DNA of 64,000 nt from Magnaporthiopsis rhizophila. Taxonomy: Eukaryota; Ascomycota; Sordariomycetes; Magnaporthales; Magnaporthaceae. The stretch's first letter is position 1, and every line of letters starts with the position of its first letter. Location of the stretch: NCBI GenBank assembly GCA_003049465.1, contig PYSS01000001.1:667646-731645 (forward strand). Direction: 5' to 3'. A model generated the notes under the pieces. That model worked only from the letters and a program-made list of their open reading frames with translations, searched no databases and was not told the DNA's origin. The translations under genes and the position numbers were made by a program. Shown piece by piece: positions 55,307 to 64,000 of the stretch.

Positions 55307-58135
55307 ATGTTGGCCTCAAAGTCTCCGTTTTCGCCCTCGCTGGGAGCACCCGGCCCCGGCATGGTCGCCAGCACCCCCCAGGCCGCCTATGCTCCCGCGA
55401 GGAGAGCGGCCCCGCTGCCGTCCACCGCCCAGTCCTTCAGCCCGACCGAGTCCGAGTTCTCGGACGACGCCCAACAAGACTCGGTCAAGCACTGGGACGA
55501 GGACAAGGTCTGCGAGTACCTCCGCACCGTCCGATGTGGTGAATATGAGAAGATATTCCGCAGGAACCACATCACCGGCGAGAACCTCCTCGAGATGGAC
55601 AAGGATGTCCTCAAAGAGATGGGCATCGACAAAGTCGGTGATCGTGTGCGCCTGTTCCTCAGTATCAAGAAGCTGCGGACCAAGGCTATTGCCGGACAGA
55701 AGAAGCGTAATAGGGTGAGCCTGAGCCACGCGTGCCATACTTGCTTTGCTGCTTTTTCTGCCCCCTCTTCCCCGCAGACTTGGTCACATCCGAGTTGACT
55801 CATGGACTGACCCTTCCTGTGCTCGCCGTCTCTTCAGGACTCGTTTGGCCCTATCGACAACCAGTATACTCCCTCGACCGACTCCCCACGACAGCCCCAC
55901 TCTGGCGGCCGGGCCGTGGCCACCTCAACGAACAGGCGATACTCGCGCCAGATCGACTCGCTCGACGCCGGCAGAGGCGCGACCTCGTCGAGACCGAACT
56001 CGCCCCTGCACAGCGGCGAATTCCGCACCGGCGGCCGTCCGCGATATCCCTATCCCGGACAGCCCACAACCACATCCGGCTCTGGCGGCATCCCTGGCTC
56101 CCCGGAGAGCCGCTCCGCACCTCGATCGGTATTACACACCCACACCAGGTCCGACTCTGGCCAGGACGGATCGCTGATGGCTGCGTTACCACAGAACCAG
56201 GACGTCATTCGAGTCATCTCCACTGGCGGCGTCACCAAGGTGGTCAAAATTGCCGACTGCAACACCTGCGAGGAGGTTATGCGCGTCACGCTCCGCAAGT
56301 TCGCCCTCCGCGAGGATCATGAGAGGAATTACTGCTTCTGGGTCCTGTCGGGCACCGTCCCCGACCCCAAGCAGTGCCGTCGCCTGGGAGACACGGAGAT
56401 GTGGCGCGTCATCAAGGACGAGAAGCGGCCCGAACGCAATCGCCTCATCCTCCGCCGGGTCCCCGCCGGCGAGCCTGGCATGGGCGAGCTCGAGAGGGCT
56501 GCTGCCATCGCCCTGGAGGAGGCCCAGCAGACGCATACGCGCGCCATGGACAGCATCGGCTCGCGGAGCCAGCTGAAGGTGCAGAAGGTGCTTGGCGAGA
56601 GCTGGGACAGTCTCCAACCACCACTCTCGCCCGTCTCGTACCAGGACCGCGAGAGGAATGTCCACAACGCCGCTCGTGATCTTGAGCGGCCAGCTCCCCC
56701 GCAACCACCGCCCCAGCGGAGGAAGGTGCTAAGGCAGTTCGGCGGCTTGAGGCCGCCCAGCGAGCTGATCGCCTCGGACCTGACCACGTATTTCCCCGAT
56801 CACAACCGCGAGGACATTGACCGCACCGCCCGCCTGTCCATGCGCCGGTCTGCCCGCCTCAGCAAGGTCAACAGTCGTCTCAGTGTTGCTAGCAGCTTCA
56901 GCATGGCGTCAAGCATACAGGATGTCCCGCCCATTCCCACCATCGCTGACAGCTGGCTTGCCACGACTCTCCCCAAGCCCCGCCCCCGTGATCTGGCGAG
57001 CCGCCTCGGCTACAGGGATTCGGTGGCATCCTCCATGCTGGACACCCTCCAGGAGGAGGGGGAGCCGAACCGCAAGTCGTACGTCTCGTTTGCCGACAGT
57101 GGGTCGGAGACGGCGGCTGTCAGCGTGACGGATCCCGACGGAAATGTTGTCCGGCATAGCTATTTCGACGAAGGTAGTACCATCGGCTCCGGATCGGCTG
57201 GCTCCGGCTCCTTTGGCGACGTGAGCAAGGCCCTGGACGAGGACGGCGAGGATGCCGACGAGGACCTGCAGAGCTTCCTCTCGGGCGAGTCCTGGGACGA
57301 CAGCAAGTGGATGAAGGGTGCCCTGATCGGACAGGGCTCCTTCGGGTCTGTGTTCCTGGCTCTGCACGCCATCACGGGTGAGCTCCTGGCGGTGAAGCAG
57401 GTCGAGGCCCCTTCGCCTGGTGCCAACAGCCAGAACGACGCGCGCAAGAAGAGCATGATCGAGGCGCTCAAGCGTGAGATCAGTCTGCTGCGCGACCTCC
57501 GCCACCCCAACATTGTGCAGTATCTCGGTTGCGGATCCTCAGCTGAATCGTTGAACATTTTCCTCGAGTACGTGCCTGGTGGCTCGGTGCAGACCATGCT
57601 GAACTCGTACGGCGCGCTCCCGGAGCCGCTGGTCCGCAGCTTTGTGCGGCAGATCCTTCACGGTCTTTCGTACCTGCACAACCGCGACATCATCCACCGT
57701 GACATCAAGGGCGCCAACATCCTGGTGGACAACAAGGGAACCATCAAGATCTCGGATTTCGGCATCTCCAAGAAGGTGGAGGCGACCAACATCCTCAACG
57801 GCGCCAACAACGCCAAGCATCGGCCGTCACTGCAGGGCTCCGTCTTCTGGATGGCGCCCGAGGTGGTCAAGCAGACCAGCTATACGCGCAAGGCTGACAT
57901 CTGGTCACTCGGCTGCCTGGTCGTGGAGATGATGACGGGCACCCACCCATTCCCCGACTGTACGCAGCTGCAGGCCATCTTCAAGATTGGCGGTGGCAAG
58001 ACGACGCCGACGGTGCCTGAGGATGCGAGCACCGAGGCCAAGAGCTTTCTCGCCCAGACGTTTGAGATGGACCACAACAAGAGGCCCAGCGCCGACGAAC
58101 TCATGCTCAGCCCTTTCCTGGCTCCCATCACTTAA
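55307..58135 (+). CDS. STE11: MAP kinase kinase kinase STE11 (mating/pathogenicity MAPK cascade)
   Basis: Exons 55307-55714 and 55838-58135 give 901 aa. STE11 (called MST11 or nrc-1 in relatives) phosphorylates the MAPKK STE7 in the Fus3/Kss1-type cascade controlling mating, hyphal fusion and, in plant pathogens, infection structures. Domains in order: SAM at about 60-125 (SVKHWDEDKVCEYLRTVRC onward), for binding the adaptor Ste50; a Ras-association-like domain at about 258-340 (DVIRVISTGGVTKVVKIADC); a disordered linker with basic Ser-rich patches; and a kinase domain at about 627-897. The kinase has the Gly-rich loop IGQGSFGSVF, LAVKQVE, HRDIKGANIL with catalytic Asp 758, DFG at 776-778, GSVFWMAPEVV and DIWSLGCLVVEMMTGTHPF. 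The 123 bp intron (GTGAGC donor, TTCAG acceptor) follows the SAM domain. It is preceded by a long leader with a short upstream ORF. Confidence 0.97.
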
Positions 58136-59347
58136 GATGAGGACCGTCATAATATCCCATGAGTTCGGAAGATTTGCTTTCTTGATATCTGCCAAGCTGT
58201 GTTTGAGCCTTTTTCCATTCTATTTTAAACATCGATTCAAAAGATATCAGTCACTTACCTCCTTACCCTGGCCACAAGCTGGTTCAACTAATATTTCACT
58301 TCCCGACTATCCCTCGAGATAATATGCGTACTTTTTGTTCCTTGACCTTGCTACCCAGTTCCCAACTTAGTCTCTTTTTTTTTTTTTTTTTTTTTTTCTT
58401 TATTTACGAAATCACGAATACAAGACACCCACCGGCGTGATTGGCATCAGTGCTGGAGTTGGATTATATAGGCAGGAAATGCAATAACTAGGCGTTCTCT
58501 CCTCTTCCCCGTCTCACACTGCCATTTCTTTGGGCTTCACTTCTCTGCTCCGATCGTGGAATTACGCTGTGAATGCATGGCTGGGCTCTCACGAGATAAC
58601 ACAAATAGGATGAGGGGAGCAAGATGATGGGAACTTGGGCTGTGAACACGCAGCTGGGTCGTCCTTTTATTTTGTTGTGGATAGTAGCTAGGTGGTGACA
58701 TCTGCGGCATATCTGGTCATTTCCCCGTGTCGCTCTTCATTTGGTCTCGGTATTTGACTCTCTCGTAATGTGAAGATGGTCACACTGAGGTATGTCTTTT
58801 TCCTGTATAATGTGGGTTGGTGTCGCATTGACAAGCAGGCGGTAATTCTATCTACTCTGCTCAGAGGCTCTATGTCTGGCTGGTCGGAGAAAACAAAAAG
58901 GTAACGTGGTCCCATCCACGCGTGCGCATTTGGCGAGTTCTTGTTATTGTTGCTGACTGGAATGCAACTAAGCTTTGCGTGGTTAGCTGCGTTGAAACCG
59001 CGGTTGTGGCTTGAGGTTATTTTCTCAACAGGCAACAAAGGCCAGCTTGAACAGAAAACACCCGGAGCTTCCTGCCCGATCGCCAGAAACTTAACACAAA
59101 GTTGATGATGGTTCCGGTCTCTCCGGAGATGGCTCTCTTCGCCAATATGAGAAATAGCCAATACCCGCGCCAGAAAGGCGGGCAGTTTCCGTCGCGGGAG
59201 CGGAAGTTAAGTTGGCTTCATCAGTCTTCCCTCCTCATCATGGACAAGATATAGCACCACCACCCATCCATCCACTCAGAGGAGAAGAAGAAGAACGTAT
59301 AATAGGCACTCAAAACACGAAACCCAAAAAGAACAACAACGGCAACG
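58136..59347. other. Spacer between STE11 and the cyclotransferase gene
   Basis: 1.2 kb with the STE11 3' UTR, a T23 run at 58375-58397 and the promoter of the next gene. An open frame at 58688-59161 (-) shows no domain and is not called. Confidence 0.5.
58375..58397. repeat. T23 homopolymer
   Basis: Uninterrupted T run about 240 bp after the STE11 stop codon. Confidence 0.9.
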
Positions 59348-60058
59348 ATGCAACATAGCCGCTCATCCTCCCCGTCACTCCCCGGCCACGACCTGTCGCT
59401 AAAGCGCGTGGCCGCCGCGACGGTGACGAGGTTCTACTTCTCGTACGGCGTCAACATGCGCGGGTCGGCCATGCGGGCAAAGTGCGCGGGCAGCCGGGCG
59501 GTCGGGCTGGCGCTCCTGCGGGGGCACACGTGGATCGTCAACGCGCTCGGGCTGGCCAACGTCGTGCGCACCGACCGGCTACGCGAGATCGTGGGTGCCG
59601 CTGGGAACGAGGCGTCGCCCCATACCAGCGACGGTGGAGAAGGCGTATACGGGGTCGTGTACGAGCTGCAACCCGACGACGAGAGGTGGCTAGACGTGTT
59701 CCAGGACACGGCTGAGAAGTACCGGAAGTGGGTGCTCGACGTCGAGCTCATCAGAGGACCGCCGGGATCGACGACGACGGCAACAACGATAACGGTGCCG
59801 GCGCTGGTGTACCTCAACTCCAACAGGCGGTGCATGATCCCGTGCTGGCCCAGGGAGGCCGGGTACGCGGACAAGATGAACAGGGCCATCGACTGCGCCA
59901 GGGGCAAGTTCCAGCTACCTGACGACTACGTCGAGAAGGCGATCCGACCGACCATCTCGGCGTCGCTCGAATCGCAGCGGTACAGCGAGATTGAAGATCT
60001 GGATGAGGTCCTTGATCAGCCGATTCTGACCAGGGCCGAGATCAACTTCTGGAAATGA
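59348..60058 (+). CDS. Gamma-glutamylcyclotransferase-like protein
   Basis: Intronless, 236 aa. The fold class (GGCT/AIG2-like) cyclises gamma-glutamyl amines to 5-oxoproline. The substrate loop normally reads YGSN; here it is FYFSYGVNM at residues 29-37, with Val replacing Ser. The next elements fit: VYGVVYELQPDDERWLDVFQ holds acidic residues of the sort that provide the catalytic Glu, then VPALVYLNSNRRCMIPCWP and a C-terminal ADKMNRAIDCA...LPDDYVEKAIRP helix that many fungal members share. No targeting signal is seen, so it is likely cytosolic. The substrate is unknown: family members act on gamma-glutamyl amino acids, glutathione or gamma-glutamylamines. It is tandem with STE11 and convergent with the protease gene. 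Confidence 0.82.
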   Translation: MQHSRSSSPSLPGHDLSLKRVAAATVTRFYFSYGVNMRGSAMRAKCAGSRAVGLALLRGHTWIVNALGLANVVRTDRLREIVGAAGNEASPHTSDGGEGVYGVVYELQPDDERWLDVFQDTAEKYRKWVLDVELIRGPPGSTTTATTITVPALVYLNSNRRCMIPCWPREAGYADKMNRAIDCARGKFQLPDDYVEKAIRPTISASLESQRYSEIEDLDEVLDQPILTRAEINFWK

Positions 60059-60384
60059 AAAAAAAACGGCGGGGACAACGAGGCGAGGCTACGTGGCAGC
60101 TGTGATAAAACTCGTCGTTTGTATATACGACATGATAATATCCAAGAATGCACATCCCGAAAGAATCAGTTCCTGTCCCTGCCCCTACCCTTCCTTCCTT
60201 GTGAACGCCAGACAATGCAAATGCTATAATAATGGATGCTATGTACCAAACTGGTTCCCACATCCCGACTGTTCCTCCCTGAGGATCGGTATGGGAAAGA
60301 TAACATTTCAGACAAACGTTAGGAAATATAAACAAATAAAGAAAACAGAGCAATAAAAAAAATAATATCGTCATGATCGTCACG
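60059..60384. other. Short convergent 3' spacer
   Basis: 326 bp, AT-rich, with an AATAAA-like stretch near 60336. It presumably contains the two 3' UTRs. Confidence 0.5.
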
Positions 60385-61839
60385 TCATGGTAGAACCACA
60401 AATACCACAGCAGCGACAAACGTCAACAGGGCAGCGGCTCGAGGCGGCAGCAGTCCAGAGGAGGCGCCCGATTTGCTATTGACGCCGCGGCCAGCGCCCC
60501 GCGACAGGCCGGTGGTGGCGGCGACGGGGTTCGGCACGGCCATGGCTCCGGGGACGGCGGCGCGGCCCTTTCCAATCTCGACGATGTTGCTGCGCGCGGC
60601 GTTGAGGCGCGACTGGGCCAACGAGACCTCGTTGTTCTCCAGATCGTAGACGACGTAGGCGGAGCGCAGGAAGGTGTCGCCCAGGACGTTGGTGCCCTTG
60701 CCCGAGCTGGCGAGGCCAAACAGACAGGCGGACCCGCCGCTGCGGAACGTGGGGCGCCGGCCCGAGGCCGTGACCAGCTCGAGCACCATCTCGCTCATGG
60801 GCACCGAGATGGTGGCGGGCGAGCTGAAGGTGAAGTTGAGCATGCGCGTGCGGTCGTCGGCCAGGGAGCAAGGCACGTAGGCCGCGCCCTCGTTGCTGTC
60901 GAACTGGGCGCCGACGGCCTTGTATATGCGCTGGACCATGTCATCGGGCAGGTATGTGAGCGAGGAGCCCGAGTCGAGGAGGACAGCGAGGGCCATGTCG
61001 CCGCCCATGGCCTGCGCCGACTGGCCGGCGCCACCCGTGTAGTGGACCGAGGTCAGGGTGACGAGGAACTCGGCAAAGACGCCGCCGTTCTGCTGGATAG
61101 GCAGGGTGTACAGCGGGCCCTGGAACTTCTCCGTGTCGACGCCGCCGAACAATATGTTGCCGGTGGTGGCCGCGACGTCGTTGAGCCAGAGGCTGTAGGC
61201 GGGCGACGAGATGGCGCCCTGCTCGACCAGCTTGGTGGGCAGGTTGCGGTACGGCTTGAGGCCTGCGCGGTTGACCTGCACCTCGTTGAGCTCGTAGCCG
61301 AGGCCGAGGATGCCCTGGGCCGACGTGCTGTTGTAGCCGACGCCAAACTGCATGCGGTCGACGCTCGTGGTGCCGATGGTGAGGACATCGGACACGTAGT
61401 CTCCCGAGGCACCAGAGCCGTCGACGTACGAGATGTTGAAGACGCTGTTGACGTACTCGTACGTCGACGACTTGTTGGCCGCGTAGGTGCCCGCAAAGTT
61501 GCACGGTCTGTTGGCCAACTCGCACAGCCGCGAGCCGGCCGAGTTGACCCACAGGTCGCTGCTGCCCGTGTCGAGGTGTAGCCGCAGCATCTGCGGCGGC
61601 GTGCCGATGGTCATGTTGGTGAAATAGAGAGTCTCCTGGTTGCTGAGCGTCGACTCTACCGTCCCCCTCCTCCGTATCCTGTCGTGGCCCAGCGGGTCTG
61701 ATATCGCCCTCCTTTGCGTCGTCATGCCCACAACCTTGGGCGTCGGAGTGTCCGAACTCATCCTTTGTATGCTAGCCGCCTCCGTGGCCGTCCATAGCAG
61801 CGCCGCCGCAACGGCCAGGAATGTTTTCGCGACCCTCAT
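60385..61839 (-). CDS. Secreted, probably GPI-anchored aspartic protease (yapsin-like)
   Basis: Intronless, 484 aa from the Met at 61839. Residues 1-21 (MRVAKTFLAVAAALLWTATEA) are a clear signal peptide. A propeptide follows with a basic processing site RIRRR near 54-58. The two catalytic motifs of pepsin-type (A1) proteases are present: DTGSSDLWV with Asp 90 and DSGSSLTYLP with Asp 289, and the flap Tyr lies in NISYVDGSGASGDYV (about 138). The C-terminal region GVNSKSGASSG is followed by a hydrophobic end LLTFVAAVVFVVLP with no charged tail, as expected for GPI attachment. The likely site of action is the cell surface or wall, where yapsins process wall and secreted proteins. A GTG codon 15 bp upstream is in frame but would spoil the signal peptide, so I use the ATG. 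Confidence 0.93.
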   Translation of the reverse strand: MRVAKTFLAVAAALLWTATEAASIQRMSSDTPTPKVVGMTTQRRAISDPLGHDRIRRRGTVESTLSNQETLYFTNMTIGTPPQMLRLHLDTGSSDLWVNSAGSRLCELANRPCNFAGTYAANKSSTYEYVNSVFNISYVDGSGASGDYVSDVLTIGTTSVDRMQFGVGYNSTSAQGILGLGYELNEVQVNRAGLKPYRNLPTKLVEQGAISSPAYSLWLNDVAATTGNILFGGVDTEKFQGPLYTLPIQQNGGVFAEFLVTLTSVHYTGGAGQSAQAMGGDMALAVLLDSGSSLTYLPDDMVQRIYKAVGAQFDSNEGAAYVPCSLADDRTRMLNFTFSSPATISVPMSEMVLELVTASGRRPTFRSGGSACLFGLASSGKGTNVLGDTFLRSAYVVYDLENNEVSLAQSRLNAARSNIVEIGKGRAAVPGAMAVPNPVAATTGLSRGAGRGVNSKSGASSGLLPPRAAALLTFVAAVVFVVLP

Positions 61840-64000
61840 ATTTACAACCCCCACCTGTATCTCTTTTTATTTCCCCTCAAGTTGTGCGCCGCTTTCCCAC
61901 TCGGCTTTAGGCGTCGTTCGTCGTCGTCCTCGAGCGGAAGCTAGTCGGTCCGGTCCGTATAGTTGGTGTAATATCCCTAAACCCAGAAACGATAGGGAAG
62001 AAATTGTTTGTGTCGTGTCGAAGTCGCCCAGAATCCCAAAACTAACACAAAAGTATTATACCAAGGAAGCAAAAAGGAACCGTCAACTATTACAGGGAGA
62101 ATCCAAAGAGGCCGAGCGGCAAGAGGCTTGGGAAAGATGTCAAGATATTATTTTTAGTGGGAAATGAAAAGACAAAAAAAAAAAAAAAACGAGAGAACGG
62201 AACAGGAAAACCACAAGAGAAAACCTGTTTGTTGCTGGAGTAGTAACCGGCTCCAGAGCCACGAGCCTGCACTTGCCAAGGGAAAAGTGAGAAAAGAAGG
62301 GGAAAATGGCAAGCTGGATGTGTATAAAAAAAAGAAAGTATGGAGGACGCGGTGGTTTTGATGCAGCCAGGGGTTGGGTACGACGTCGTCGCCGGCAGGG
62401 GCTGCCTAGGTACCCTAGCCGAGGCTTTGCAGAGCCTTGTCCGATCGACAGGCTTGGACGGCCGGGGATCGGTTGGGTGGGGGTGGGTACTAATGCGTAG
62501 AGATGTTCTGATCCGTCTGATATCTTGCTCTCACCTCCCCAGGAGGTCTTCCAAGATGACAATAACTCTAGTATATGTATGTATCTAGAGAATCGTCTGC
62601 TGGGCTAAAGAGACGGAGCAACGGGAAGAGCGATCGAGGCAGCACGGGGCGGCTGGCAAGAAGCGAACCAGACAAGAAAAGAGGCTTCAGCGGCTTGTCC
62701 TCTAGGGCAGGGCCGGGGTGACCCTGGGGCGGGACTATTTTGGGGTGGCGGCTTGACACCGTGTCTGGGTCTGGTGGGCTGCGGGCTGCTCTCGACGGTC
62801 GACTCGAGACGAAGCCTGGCGACACAAAGTGTTTTATCCCCCATTCTGCAATTGGCAGAAAGGGCCATGCGCTGGCGCGTTCCATCTCGGGCGGCGCTCA
62901 CTCGCTGGGACCGGACTGCACTTGCACTCCACCCCAATCGCCGTCGTGCAAATCATTGGAGCTGGCAACGCTGACGTGCAACCGCTAAGTATGCTTAAGC
63001 CTGCCCTGTCAACCTTGTTCGACGCCGGCCCCCGACGTTCCCGCGGGCACCTGGTTGGGGGATCGGTCCATGGGGCTGGGACTGGTGACGACCTGGAGGG
63101 CGGCTGAGCCAGCGCCGCGTAGCCCTACATGCAAGACGCCGGCCTGCGCCGCCTGGGCTTCCGGGTCCGATGGGGTTTCCTCTTTTCTTCTTCTCTTTTT
63201 CTCGCTAGATGCCCGACTCCTAGCGTTGGGGATGACGTGGACGCAAGGAACCGCCCGCGTCGACGAACGCGCGTTCTTGGTCTTAAATAGGGGCCAATCT
63301 CCGTGCGGGCACAAGCACAGCCACTACTAAGCAAGGGTTGGCTTGATTGCGGCCTCTCTCTTCGTCGTGGCCGTTGTCCCGGCTGTTTGTCGCTCCTCGT
63401 GCCTTGTCTTGAGAAAAACGCTTACCTGCCGTGAAGGAGAGGCAGGATGCGATGCGTGGTAGGTCGTGATGAATTTGATTGCCCGAGATGGGATGGGATG
63501 CAACGCACAGGTGGCTTTTCTCCTGCTCAGACACTTGACTTTTTGCTGGGGTCGATCTCCAAATCGGGCAGCATCTAACCTGCAGCCCCACCGGGCGCTG
63601 GGAACTGAAACTGGAAACTGAGGCGGGGCGCCCGTGCGTTCAGTTGCTTTTTGAGGGGTCTCGACCACAACCGCCCGCTGTGCACGACAGAAAACACGAC
63701 GGCAAAGAGGCAGGCTGCGTCAAGCGTCGCCCAGCCCTCCGCAAATGAAGGTTTGTGCCAGCTTGATGGATTTGTTTTGTTTCGCAGCGATCCTATCATG
63801 TCAGCTGGCATTATATGTATATATGAATCACACATCTCGACGCCATTCCGTCAGGCTGAGTGGGTAGAGGAAGTACGACGTTGGACGTCACTCTCTATTT
63901 CTGGTTAATCCGACAAGGCTGGGCCTATACCAGTCAATGGGTGTCGGTTTGACAAAAAGTACCTGCCTACCTACTTAGGTATGGACTGAACGGCCCGGCC
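61840..64000. other. Right-edge spacer, no supported gene
   Basis: 2.2 kb starting with the protease promoter. It has an A16 run at 62174-62189, CCTAGGTACCCTAG near 62405 and a TACCTGCCTACCTACTTAGGTA stretch near 63960. Short reading frames on both strands lack domains. Confidence 0.5.

Overview
The window is nuclear DNA of a filamentous ascomycete, most likely a Sordariomycete. The genes are split by short introns (about 60-310 bp) with GTRNGT-type donors and CTAAC/CTGAC branch sites, coding DNA is GC-rich, and the proteins resemble those of Neurospora/Magnaporthe-type fungi. A recurrent TAGGTA/TACCTA word in the spacers would fit a Magnaporthales-like genome, but that placement is inference. 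I rebuilt exon structures by hand from reading frame, splice signals and family knowledge. All 17 spliced models close in frame.

Layout, left to right: a broken stonustoxin-like GTPase relic cut by the window edge (1-1650); an Asn/Gly-rich single-pass membrane protein (-); a GNAT acetyltransferase (+); an alternative mitochondrial NADH dehydrogenase (+); a Zn2Cys6 transcription factor (-); a 4 kb spacer; RNA polymerase I/III subunit RPC19 (+); complex I LYR subunit nuo14.8 (-); splicing factor BUD31 (+); a ZNF511-type zinc-finger protein (-); an EST1/SMG7-like protein (+); adenosine kinase (-); ribosomal protein uL2 (-); a WHIM/WSD-type chromatin protein (+); a DUF1770 protein (-); release factor eRF1 (+); prephenate dehydratase PHA2 (-); an HTD2-like dehydratase (+); a CARMIL-like PH/LRR protein (-); a 5.8 kb gene-free spacer; the MAPKKK STE11 (+); a gamma-glutamylcyclotransferase-like protein (+); a GPI-type aspartic protease (-); and a gene-free right edge.

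Most of the window is conserved housekeeping DNA: RNA synthesis, splicing, translation, respiration, purine salvage and Phe synthesis. Neighbours mostly alternate between divergent pairs with wide or shared promoters and convergent pairs with short 3' gaps, and no biosynthetic cluster or defence island is visible. Accessory character is confined to the left end (the decayed GTPase) and to the large spacers rich in homopolymer runs.

The most unusual observations are about gene expression: a GC-AG intron in PHA2, a frame-preserving last intron in eRF1 whose retention would lengthen the C-terminal tail by 22 residues, a 16-codon upstream ORF before STE11, and a high share of AAG 3' splice sites (8 of 40 introns modelled). 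I found no convincing new multi-gene system.
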